This document shows positions 1-4,708 of a DNA stretch of 9,211 nucleotides, one piece after another (the first letter of the stretch is position 1; each line of letters begins with the position of its first letter). This DNA comes from Sulfurimonas autotrophica. GTDB lineage: Bacteria > Campylobacterota > Campylobacteria > Campylobacterales > Sulfurimonadaceae. Location of the stretch: contig DQUE01000089.1 in assembly GCA_015662405.1 (NCBI GenBank), forward strand, positions 1 through 9,211, read 5' to 3'. The notes beneath the pieces are model-generated. The model was not told the DNA's origin. It saw nothing but the letters and a program-made list of their open reading frames with translations, and made no database searches. A program made the position numbers and the translations under genes.

Positions 1-423
1 AAACTCTGCCATAGAGGCAAGTTTTTTTGCAAAGTCAGGATCATCCTCTGTTTCGCCCATCTCAAAGCGCAGATTCTCTAAAAGCAACACCTCATGTCGA
101 GGCAGCTCTTTTGCTTTTTGCATGGCATCTTCGCCTACAACATCCTCTGCTAATGTCACATCTCTTTTGAGCAATTGTTGTAAACGTCTTGCAACTGGAG
201 CAAGGGAATACTCTTGGACAACTTTTCCTTTTGGGCGTCCCAAATGAGAAGCTAAAATAACAGCACAATCTAAATCGAGGCAATAGTTAATAGTAGCAAT
301 AGCAGAGCGAATCCGACGATCATCAGAGATATTTCCAAACTCATCCATCGGTACATTAAAATCACATCGTATAAAGATTTTTTTGTTTGCTAAATCTAAC
401 TTTTTTAGGTGCAATAGTTCCAA
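1..423 (-). CDS. pgk: Phosphoglycerate kinase, N-terminal part (runs off the left edge)
   Basis: Phosphoglycerate kinase interconverts 1,3-bisphosphoglycerate plus ADP and 3-phosphoglycerate plus ATP in cytosolic glycolysis/gluconeogenesis. Only the first 141 codons are in the window and the frame is open to the edge. Seen directly: the family N-terminal motif RCDFNVP at residues 19-25, DDRRIRSA at 34-41, the substrate-binding motif SHLGRPKG at 59-66, and LLLENLRF further on. The start is TTG at 423, chosen because an AGGAG sits 6 nt upstream and the protein then begins ELLHLKKLDLANKK, a normal family N-terminus; no ATG fits. The gene lies 9 nt after the gap stop, and that stop (TAG) overlaps the Shine-Dalgarno sequence, so the two are almost certainly co-transcribed and probably translationally coupled. 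A triosephosphate isomerase gene is plausible further downstream, outside the window. Confidence 0.96.
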   Translation of the reverse strand, partial: MELLHLKKLDLANKKIFIRCDFNVPMDEFGNISDDRRIRSAIATINYCLDLDCAVILASHLGRPKGKVVQEYSLAPVARRLQQLLKRDVTLAEDVVGEDAMQKAKELPRHEVLLLENLRFEMGETEDDPDFAKKLASMAEF

Positions 424-432
424 GCTCTTCTC

Positions 433-1434
433 CTACTTCGCAATATGGAGTGCCATATCCAAAAGTCTCGATGAATAACCCCACTCATTATCATACCATG
501 CCATAACTTTTATCATATTTCCACCAATAACTTGCGTTAAATCCTCTGCAACAATTGCACTGTATTGAGAGCCTACAAAATCTTGAGAGACTCGCATCTC
601 TTTATCCATCAACAACAACCCTTTTAGTCTCGTGTTAGCAGCTTCATTAAAGACTGCAGTAACCTCTTCTTTTGTTGTATTTTTAGAGACAACAACATTG
701 AGATCTACCATAGAGACATCGGGTGTTGGTACACGCACGGATTGCCCATGCAGTTTTCCTTCAAGTTGCGGCATAACAAGACTAATAGCCTTTGCTGCCC
801 CTGTAGTTGTTGGTATCATATTTATAGCGCCAGCACGTGCGCGACGCTTGTCTTTGTTGTGTTTTACATCTAAAATATTTTGATCATTTGTATAAGAGTG
901 AATCGTTGTCATCAAACCTTTTTCTATCCCAAAAGCATCATCAAGAATACGTGCAACAGGGCCTAAACAGTTTGTTGTACAAGAAGCATTTGAAACGATT
1001 TTCTCGCCTGCATATTTCTCTTCATTGACACCCATTACAAATGTTGGTGTTTGTTTATCTTTTGCCGGAGCAGAAAAGAGAACTTTTGCAACACCATTAT
1101 CAATATGCACCTGTGCAGACTCTTGTGTTAAAAATACACCCGTACACTCCAAAACCATATCAGCACCGCACTCTGCAAATTGTAAGTTTTTTGGATCGCG
1201 ATCATTAAAAACTCTAATTTTTTTGCCATCAATTGCAATATGCTCATCATCAAACTGTACAACTTCGCTTGTAAATGCTCCATGAACGGAATCATTTTTT
1301 AACAGATATATCATCATATCTATATTTGCGGTATCGTTTATAGCTACAATTTCAACATCATCTCTTTTATGTGCTATTCGTGCTACACAACGACCAATTC
1401 TACCAAATCCATTAATTGCTATTTTTAGTGCCAT
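433..1434 (-). CDS. gap: Glyceraldehyde-3-phosphate dehydrogenase (type I)
   Basis: This cytosolic homotetrameric enzyme converts glyceraldehyde 3-phosphate, NAD(P)+ and phosphate to 1,3-bisphosphoglycerate, and runs in reverse in gluconeogenesis. The product is 333 aa, the usual family length. Seen directly: the Rossmann start KIAINGFGRIGR at residues 4-15, the catalytic signature SNASCTTNC with Cys152, the base His179 in TTIHSYTNDQ, the RRARAGAINMIPTTTGAAKA block, and the C-terminal WYDNEWGYSSR. I chose the ATG at 1434 although the frame stays open 13 codons further to 1473: the family begins at MALKIAINGFG, an AGGA lies 6 nt upstream of 1434, and the longer version would run through the promoter region. 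It is first in a gap-pgk operon and divergent from nadD. Cofactor preference (NAD or NADP) cannot be settled by eye. Confidence 0.97.
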   Translation of the reverse strand: MALKIAINGFGRIGRCVARIAHKRDDVEIVAINDTANIDMMIYLLKNDSVHGAFTSEVVQFDDEHIAIDGKKIRVFNDRDPKNLQFAECGADMVLECTGVFLTQESAQVHIDNGVAKVLFSAPAKDKQTPTFVMGVNEEKYAGEKIVSNASCTTNCLGPVARILDDAFGIEKGLMTTIHSYTNDQNILDVKHNKDKRRARAGAINMIPTTTGAAKAISLVMPQLEGKLHGQSVRVPTPDVSMVDLNVVVSKNTTKEEVTAVFNEAANTRLKGLLLMDKEMRVSQDFVGSQYSAIVAEDLTQVIGGNMIKVMAWYDNEWGYSSRLLDMALHIAK

Positions 1435-1462
1435 TATATATCCTATATAAATTAATTGAGTA

Positions 1463-1468
1463 ATTTTA
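1463..1468 (-). promoter_or_regulatory. Candidate -10 element for gap-pgk
   Basis: On the minus strand TAAAAT (within GGATAAAATTACTC) lies about 30 nt upstream of the gap ATG. It would give a leader of about 22 nt that keeps the AGGA ribosome binding site. No convincing -35 hexamer is visible, which is normal for sigma-70 promoters in Campylobacterota. Placement is by eye only. Confidence 0.45.
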
Positions 1469-1480
1469 TCCAAAATTAGT

Positions 1481-1486
1481 TATAAT
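1481..1486 (+). promoter_or_regulatory. Candidate -10 element (TATAAT) for nadD-rsfS
   Basis: A perfect TATAAT preceded by GT ends 9 nt before the nadD ATG. A transcript starting at the usual distance would begin at about 1492-1495, only 0-4 nt before the start codon. No Shine-Dalgarno sequence lies between this box and the ATG, so a leaderless or nearly leaderless mRNA is the simplest reading. It sits back-to-back with the gap -10 element, within about 25 bp. Confidence 0.5.
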
Positions 1487-1495
1487 TCGCATTAA

Positions 1496-2038
1496 ATGAA
1501 AACAATAGCACTTTATGGGGGCTCATTTGATCCTCCACATATCGCGCACAAAGCAATTGTAGAGGCTTTATTGGAGTTGGATTTTATACAAAAGGTGGTT
1601 GTAATGCCTACTTTTTTGAATCCTTTTAAAGCAAGTTTCACAGCTCCAGCTCACTTACGATTGCAGTGGCTTACAAAAATTTTTTCATCATATGAAGATG
1701 TAGAGGTGAGCTCCTATGAAGTAGCTATGGGAAAAAAGGTGCCGACTATTGAAACAGTCAAATATTTGTTAAAAAAATATGACACAATATACTTGGTAAT
1801 TGGTGCAGACAACCTTAACTCTCTTCATAAATGGTACAAATATGATGAGCTCAAAGAGTTAGTGATTTTTATAGTTGCAACAAGAGATAAAATAGCAATA
1901 CCAAAAGAGTTTATAACGCTAAAAATAGATGAAGATATATCTTCAACTGAATTAAGAAATAACTTTAAGAGTGCGAAAGTACCAAAAGAAGTCAGAGAAG
2001 AGATAACACAATACTACAAGGAACATAATGCAAGATAG
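1496..2038 (+). CDS. nadD: Nicotinate-nucleotide adenylyltransferase NadD
   Basis: NadD transfers AMP from ATP to nicotinate mononucleotide, giving deamido-NAD, the penultimate step of NAD synthesis in the cytosol. The product is 180 aa, typical of the compact NadD class. Seen directly: the nucleotidyltransferase N-terminus ALYGGSFDPPH at residues 5-15, VIGADNLNSLHKWYKYDEL at 101-119, and the second nucleotide-binding motif ISSTELR at 148-154. The (H/T)xGH signature reads HIAH (15-18), with Ala in place of the usual Gly; both His residues are kept, so activity is expected. The start is fixed by the motif, which begins 5 residues in; there is no Shine-Dalgarno sequence upstream. The 3' end overlaps rsfS by 11 nt in another frame, so the two are coupled. 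Confidence 0.95.
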   Translation: MKTIALYGGSFDPPHIAHKAIVEALLELDFIQKVVVMPTFLNPFKASFTAPAHLRLQWLTKIFSSYEDVEVSSYEVAMGKKVPTIETVKYLLKKYDTIYLVIGADNLNSLHKWYKYDELKELVIFIVATRDKIAIPKEFITLKIDEDISSTELRNNFKSAKVPKEVREEITQYYKEHNAR

Positions 2039-2345
2039 AATAGAAAAAATAGTAAATACACTCGATACAAATAAGGCAGAATCCATAGAGGTATTTGACC
2101 TGCGTGACAAAAATTACTTTGTTGATTATGCAATAATTGCCTCTTCACTTGGGCAAAAACATACACTCGCACTCTTAGACCACTTAAAAAATGCACTCAA
2201 ACCTGCGGAACATTTTAACAATGTAGATGAGAGTGGTGACTGGATTGTAGTGGATTTAGGGGATATTCTTATTCATATTATGACGCCTGAGTATAGAGTA
2301 AAGTATGATATGGAAACATTTTTAGGGGAGCTAGGGAGTAACTAG
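2028..2345 (+). CDS. rsfS: Ribosomal silencing factor RsfS (Iojap/DUF143 family)
   Basis: RsfS family proteins bind ribosomal protein L14 on the 50S subunit and block subunit joining, lowering translation under starvation. The product is 105 aa, the normal length. Seen directly: the N-terminal helix with IVNTLDTNKAESIEVFDLRD (residues 8-27), the conserved FVDYAIIASSLGQKH (31-45), and the signature GDWIVVDLGDILIHIM (70-85) followed by TPEYRVKYDMETFLG. The ATG at 2028 has AAGGA 5 nt upstream, inside the end of nadD, and the reading frames overlap by 11 nt. nadD next to rsfS is a widespread bacterial pairing. The last residues (ELGSN) are unremarkable. No convincing terminator follows. The function is assigned by family and was not tested here. 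Confidence 0.93.
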   Translation: MQDRIEKIVNTLDTNKAESIEVFDLRDKNYFVDYAIIASSLGQKHTLALLDHLKNALKPAEHFNNVDESGDWIVVDLGDILIHIMTPEYRVKYDMETFLGELGSN

Positions 2346-2456
2346 TACCTCATTATAATTGTATATCGTCTCTACATATTTAACATATTTAACGAGCTCT
2401 GCACCTCTTGCATACCCATACTGTATATAGCATAATGAAAAATAAAGAAAAAGTTG
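2331..2456 (-). pseudogene. Possible C-terminal remnant of an unidentified protein
   Basis: On the minus strand a frame is open from just after a TAA (2459-2457) to a TAG at 2331-2333, giving 41 residues with no start codon. Its end reads YGYARGAELVKYVKYVETIY and then NYNEVLVTP, a mixed-charge, protein-like composition unlike the poly-Lys/Asn/Phe seen in random AT-rich frames. A neighbouring frame (stop to stop, roughly 2380-2535) reads SSSITDLIVFKKINNFFFIF, so a frameshifted gene body is possible. It overlaps the 3' end of rsfS by 15 nt and lies downstream of exbD on the same strand. I do not recognise the family, and chance is a real alternative. Confidence 0.22.
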
Positions 2457-2614
2457 TTAATTTTTTTAAACACAATAAGATCTGTTATGCTGCTTGATTT
2501 TCGTTCTATTTTAGCAGGGGGAGTAATAAACTATCGTTATATCTATGTTTTAAAAATCTTTTACAGAAAAAGTTTAAACTCCTTAATGAGATCACTCCAC
2601 AGTACTAAAGAGAG
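2346..2614. other. Intergenic region between convergent rsfS and exbD
   Basis: This stretch contains no intact gene. It holds most of the possible minus-strand remnant described at 2331-2456, a perfect 9-bp tandem duplication of CATATTTAA (2375-2392), and otherwise AT-rich sequence. No GC-rich hairpin with a T tract is visible on either strand, although two convergent transcripts end here. A plus-strand frame at 2454-2636 has no recognisable content and runs into the exbD 3' end, so I treat it as noise. Confidence 0.5.
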
Positions 2615-3007
2615 CTACTCTTTTGTAACAATATAGAGTTGTTCAAGTCCTAATTTTTTTAAAACATCCATCACACTAACAAAATCTTGAAACCTTGACT
2701 CTTTATCACTTCGAAGTACTACTGTCTGCTCTTTTTTAATTGTAGAGAGTTTCTCTTGTAGTTGTTGTAAATCAACTCTCTCTTTCTCAAAGTAGATCTC
2801 GCCTTTTGCATTGATATAAAGTGTTACCTCTTTTGTTTCGTCTTCTTTTTGTGCTGCTTTTGCTTCTGGTAAATTTACAGGAATAACACCCTGCTTTATA
2901 AATGTTGCCGTTGTCAACACCATTACAAGCAGTACAAGCATAATATCTATAAAAGGGATGACATTTATCTGGTCAAACTTTTTTAAATGCTTTTTACACT
3001 TCTTCAT
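2615..3007 (-). CDS. exbD: ExbD/TolR-family biopolymer transport protein
   Basis: This inner-membrane subunit works with ExbB to couple the proton gradient to TonB-dependent outer-membrane uptake (iron chelates, B12, and so on). The product is 130 aa. Seen directly: a short basic cytoplasmic N-terminus (MKKCKKHLKKFDQ), one membrane helix VIPFIDIMLVLLVMVLTTAT at residues 16-35 carrying the essential proton-path Asp21 in FIDIML, the following IPVNLPEA segment that contacts the partner, and a periplasmic domain with VTLYINAKGEIYFEKERV and VVLRSDKESRF. The start is ATG 3007 (MKKCKKH); an in-frame ATG at 3016 is possible. Either way it overlaps the exbB 3' end (14 nt for 3007) with no strong ribosome binding site, suggesting translational coupling. 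A TolR role is less likely because no tol-pal genes are nearby. No tonB follows. Confidence 0.9.
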   Translation of the reverse strand: MKKCKKHLKKFDQINVIPFIDIMLVLLVMVLTTATFIKQGVIPVNLPEAKAAQKEDETKEVTLYINAKGEIYFEKERVDLQQLQEKLSTIKKEQTVVLRSDKESRFQDFVSVMDVLKKLGLEQLYIVTKE

Positions 3008-3443
3008 GTGCCACATCAAACTTTGTTAATACTCTTTCTACTTTTCTGACTAAGATTGTATAAGCAACAATGGCAGGAATAGCAACAACAAGCCCCATAG
3101 CAGTTGCTTTAAGTGCAAGAGCAAGTCCTACCATAATCTTTTTTGCATCTACTGCTCCTACATCCCCTAAGGTATAAAAAGTAATTATAATTCCTATTAC
3201 AGTTCCAAGCAGACCGACATAGGGTGCATTTGCACCAATAGCACTGATGACATTTAAGTTATCGGTTAAATCAAGTTCTAAATTATCTCTATGCTTATAA
3301 TCTTCTATGCGTACACTTTTATAAAACATCATTCTCTCTATAAAAAGCCATAAAGTAACTATACTCATCACTATCAAAGTTCCCATTACACCATAATCGA
3401 GTGCCTGTTGCGCATATATCATAAAATCATCTCTTAATTGCAT
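2994..3443 (-). CDS. exbB: ExbB/TolQ-family proton channel subunit (short form)
   Basis: This inner-membrane scaffold and channel subunit is partner to the downstream ExbD; together they form the motor that energises TonB. The product is 149 aa, well short of the roughly 240 aa of Escherichia coli ExbB but in the range of short ExbB proteins annotated in Helicobacter and Campylobacter relatives. Seen directly: membrane helix 1 at about residues 19-36 (GVMGTLIVMSIVTLWLFIE), helix 2 with the motif APYVGLLGTVIGIIITF (73-89), and helix 3 with ALKATAMGLVVAIPAIVAY (110-128), the latter two being the MotA/TolQ/ExbB signature. ATG 3443 has AGGG 6 nt upstream. An alternative start is Met8 (3422). The start overlaps the end of a histidine-kinase remnant by 17 nt. 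Confidence 0.92.
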   Translation of the reverse strand: MQLRDDFMIYAQQALDYGVMGTLIVMSIVTLWLFIERMMFYKSVRIEDYKHRDNLELDLTDNLNVISAIGANAPYVGLLGTVIGIIITFYTLGDVGAVDAKKIMVGLALALKATAMGLVVAIPAIVAYTILVRKVERVLTKFDVAHEEV

Positions 3444-3588
3444 CTCTATCCCTAAATTGTAATTTTACTGTTGTACCAATATTTTTTGAAGATTCAAACA
3501 GTAATTCTATACTGTTTCTTTCACAAAATCTTTTCACAAGATGTAAACCTATACCAAAACCCTGCATATTTCTATTTGACTGAGCCAC
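3427..3588 (-). pseudogene. Sensor histidine kinase remnant, extreme C-terminus only
   Basis: A 53-codon frame with its own stop (TGA) reads VAQSNRNMQGFGIGLHLVKR and continues FCERNSIELLFESSKNIGTT, then VKLQF. This matches the end of a HATPase_c domain: the G2 box GFGIGLHLVKRFCE (residues 10-23) followed by the GTTVKLQF last strand. The rest of the kinase is missing: there is no H box, N box or G1 box, and a TAA lies directly upstream of the first codon. The three upstream minus-strand frames contain only short open stretches. The fragment's stop lies 17 nt inside exbB, so the intact ancestor probably formed an overlapping kinase-exbB operon. It is best explained as the surviving tail of a kinase gene whose 5' part was deleted or replaced. 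It cannot act as a kinase. Confidence 0.75.
3496..3517. repeat. Perfect 8-bp inverted repeat upstream of exbB
   Basis: The arms AAACAGTA (3496-3503) and TACTGTTT (3510-3517) flank a 6-bp spacer ATTCTA. On the minus strand the centre reads TATAGAAT, a fair -10 element about 60 nt upstream of the exbB start. It could therefore be an operator over a promoter for exbB-exbD. It does not match the Fur box that I know. It lies inside the kinase remnant, where it encodes ordinary codons, so coincidence is possible. Confidence 0.35.
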
Positions 3589-3988
3589 TTACAAATTCAA
3601 TCACTAAAAGCAGCTAGTTTTTCTTTATAGTCATTTTTAGATTTTAAAAAACAACTTCAATTATTTATTGAGTATTTTACACTAAATTTGCTAAATATCT
3701 TAAAAAACCATTTTTTTACTCCGTGTTTTATATTTTGAGTGTTTTAAATTTACTAATTTTTAAGTACCTACCGTATTTTATTATCTTCATTGCAGATTAT
3801 AGGTATTAGCATAGTGACTAGCATACTTAATATGTTCCTAGAAAATCTTATAATTCCTATTAGCTCTGTTTGAAATATTCAACTCTACTTTTAGAAACAA
3901 AGTAAAAGTATGTCCTATCTAATTCTTAAGTGATTTTATAATTTAGATTATTTCTTTAAAAGTTCGTTGTTTAGGGAGGGGGTAAGTA
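3589..3988. other. Gene-free, very AT-rich 400-bp stretch between kinase remnant and tRNA-Arg
   Basis: I find no credible gene on either strand; all six frames are broken by frequent stops. One short minus-strand open stretch ends SKNDYKEKLAAFSD (about 3610-3660), has a protein-like look, and cannot be assigned. There are TATAAT strings (for example 3937-3942) with no gene to serve, a loose inverted repeat TACTTTT/AAAAGTA around 3886-3909, and a 7-bp direct repeat TAGCATA at 3807 and 3819. The stretch lies directly downstream of the tRNA 3' end. No transfer-RNA-derived attachment-site duplicate is visible inside the window. It looks like decayed or replaced sequence rather than a functional element. 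Confidence 0.6.
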
Positions 3989-4065
3989 TGGTGCGCCCGA
4001 CACGATTCGAACGTGTGACCGCTGGTACCGCAAACCAGTGCTCTATCCAGCTGAGCTACGAGCGC
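3989..4065 (-). tRNA. tRNA-Arg, anticodon GCG, CCA encoded
   Basis: The full cloverleaf can be drawn. The acceptor stem GCGCTCG pairs with CGGGCGC (one U-G pair), followed by discriminator A and an encoded CCA (77 nt in total with CCA). The D arm is GCTC/GAGC with loop AGCTGGATA. The anticodon stem CTGGT/ACCAG holds the loop TTGCGGT, and the T arm is ACACG/CGTGT with loop TTCGAAT. The anticodon at 4031-4029 is GCG, which reads CGC and CGU arginine codons. Most bacteria use an A34 (ACG) tRNA here, deaminated to inosine; a genomic G34 does not need that deamination. The gene is read alone on the minus strand after its own promoter. Confidence 0.96.
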
Positions 4066-4092
4066 ACACCATCTCTTTATTAAGAGGATGAA

Positions 4093-4098
4093 ATTATA
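4093..4098 (-). promoter_or_regulatory. Candidate -10 element (TATAAT) for tRNA-Arg
   Basis: On the minus strand GCTATAATTTC lies about 28 nt upstream of the tRNA 5' end. This would leave a short 5' leader of about 20 nt for RNase P to remove. The leader contains an imperfect hairpin (CATC-CTCTT / AAGAGATG with one bulge, 4070-4090). There is no clear -35 element. Confidence 0.5.
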
Positions 4099-4132
4099 GC
4101 AATTTTAACTTACATAATTATAAAAACTAAAA

Positions 4133-4351
4133 CTATTTTTCAATTTTAGCCAACATCTCTTCAATTTTTTCATTTTGCATATACAAATCATGATTTTTTC
4201 GAACATAGGCCTGTAACAATATCTTAATATCATTATTCCCTTCCATATTAAAGTCCTTTATCATCTGTTTTTGTAAAAAATCGGCAAACTTATCTTCTAC
4301 GTCAACATCAAACCTGCGACCTCCAACATGTAGTCCAATTTTTTTACTCAT
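4133..4351 (-). CDS. Small ZapA-like protein, probable cell-division accessory factor
   Basis: The product is 72 aa. The N-terminal half, KIGLHVGGRRFDVDVED (residues 4-20), resembles the ZapA opening (an I-x-G-R/K-x-[YF]-x-[IV] strand pair); the second half is helical and charged (ILLQAYVRKNHDLYMQ, then EKIEEMLAKIEK), likely a short coiled coil. ZapA binds and bundles FtsZ filaments at the division site. The protein is shorter than the usual ~100 aa ZapA, so this is a family-level guess. Context supports it: 9 nt upstream on the same strand is a 75-aa coiled-coil protein of ZapB type, and ZapB-like/ZapA pairs occur in other Proteobacteria. The start ATG at 4351 has only a weak ribosome binding site (AAGTAG), fitting coupled translation. 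No signal peptide or membrane segment is present. Confidence 0.6.
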   Translation of the reverse strand: MSKKIGLHVGGRRFDVDVEDKFADFLQKQMIKDFNMEGNNDIKILLQAYVRKNHDLYMQNEKIEEMLAKIEK

Positions 4352-4360
4352 ACTACTTAA

Positions 4361-4588
4361 CTAGCCTAAAATACTTTCTATTTTGTTAACAATTTCCTCT
4401 ATTTCTATATCTTTTTGAGCATTTTGTTGATTTAATTTTTCAATTTCTTGATTTTTTAATTCACAATTTGCTTTAAGCGTTACAATCTCATTTCTCATCA
4501 TCTCATTTTCACCTTTAAGTGTATGATATTCTTGAAGAAAATTTGAAATTTTTTCATTGAGTTTTTCTAAAGCTGTTTGGTTCTCCAT
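4361..4588 (-). CDS. Small coiled-coil protein, ZapB-like
   Basis: The product is 75 aa, predicted to be one continuous coiled coil: heptad-like spacing of Leu/Ile/Met runs through LEKLNEKISNFLQEYHTLKG, ENEMMRNEIVTLKANCEL and KNQEIEKLNQQNAQKDIEIE. Length, acidic/Asn/Gln-rich composition and lack of any globular part match ZapB (about 80 aa), which forms filaments linking the division ring to ZapA. A coiled coil alone is weak evidence, so the call rests on the neighbouring ZapA-like gene 9 nt downstream. The start ATG at 4588 has a good AAGGA 7 nt upstream. The gene is first of a two-gene minus-strand operon, divergent from the PLP-enzyme/N-degron operon. There is one Cys and no Trp. It could instead be an unrelated structural coiled coil. 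Confidence 0.55.
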   Translation of the reverse strand: MENQTALEKLNEKISNFLQEYHTLKGENEMMRNEIVTLKANCELKNQEIEKLNQQNAQKDIEIEEIVNKIESILG

Positions 4589-4628
4589 GCTTATTCCTTA
4601 ATATTAATTAATAAATTTGTTCTTTAGA

Positions 4629-4634
4629 ATTCTA
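4629..4634 (-). promoter_or_regulatory. Weak candidate -10 element for the ZapB/ZapA-like pair
   Basis: On the minus strand TAGAAT lies about 41 nt upstream of the ATG at 4588, inside the TTAGAATTCTAA palindrome. It is a modest match with no -35 element; other AT-rich placements are possible. Confidence 0.2.
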
Positions 4635-4676
4635 ACATAATTAAAGTACATAGGATAAATATTATCTCTAATTTGC

Positions 4677-4682
4677 TATAAT
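4677..4682 (+). promoter_or_regulatory. Candidate -10 element (TATAAT) for the PLP enzyme-clpS-clpA-aat operon
   Basis: A perfect TATAAT in TTTGCTATAATTTATAG lies 26 nt before the start codon at 4709. It predicts a leader of about 20 nt that keeps the AAGGG ribosome binding site. No good -35 element is seen. It is the only clear promoter before clpS, clpA and aat, since the gaps between those genes are 8 nt or less. Confidence 0.5.
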
Positions 4683-4708
4683 TTATAGATTCTAAAGAAG
4701 GGATGCAT

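Larger units (their letters stand above)
4620..4699. repeat. 11-bp inverted repeat spanning the divergent promoter region
   Basis: TTCTTTAGAAT (4620-4630) and ATTCTAAAGAA (4689-4699) are perfect reverse complements 58 bp apart. The left copy also merges into a local 12-bp palindrome TTAGAATTCTAA (4624-4635). The right copy starts just downstream of the TATAAT at 4677 and runs up to the ribosome binding site of the PLP enzyme; the left copy covers a possible promoter for the ZapB-like gene. The geometry suits a dimeric regulator bound at two sites or a looped repressor, but this is inference. Confidence 0.4.

Noticed and set aside
1435..1473. Upstream extension of gap to an ATG at 1473
   Set aside because: The 13 extra residues have no family counterpart, and the extension would run through the gap -10 element; ATG 1434 has its own ribosome binding site and the canonical N-terminus.
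2607..2623. Hairpin AAAGAG/CTCTTT around the exbD stop codon as a terminator
   Set aside because: Only 6 bp with low GC, no T tract after it on either strand, and the loop contains the stop codon itself.
2454..2636. 60-codon plus-strand frame after rsfS
   Set aside because: No ribosome binding site or recognisable content, and it overlaps exbD on the opposite strand.
3610..3660. Short minus-strand open stretch ending KEKLAAFSD
   Set aside because: Fewer than 20 codons between stops; not in a frame that continues into the kinase remnant, and no identifiable family.
3807..3825. 7-bp direct repeat TAGCATA spaced 12 bp apart, considered as an iteron or operator
   Set aside because: Only two copies, in gene-free AT-rich DNA, with no promoter or origin features nearby.
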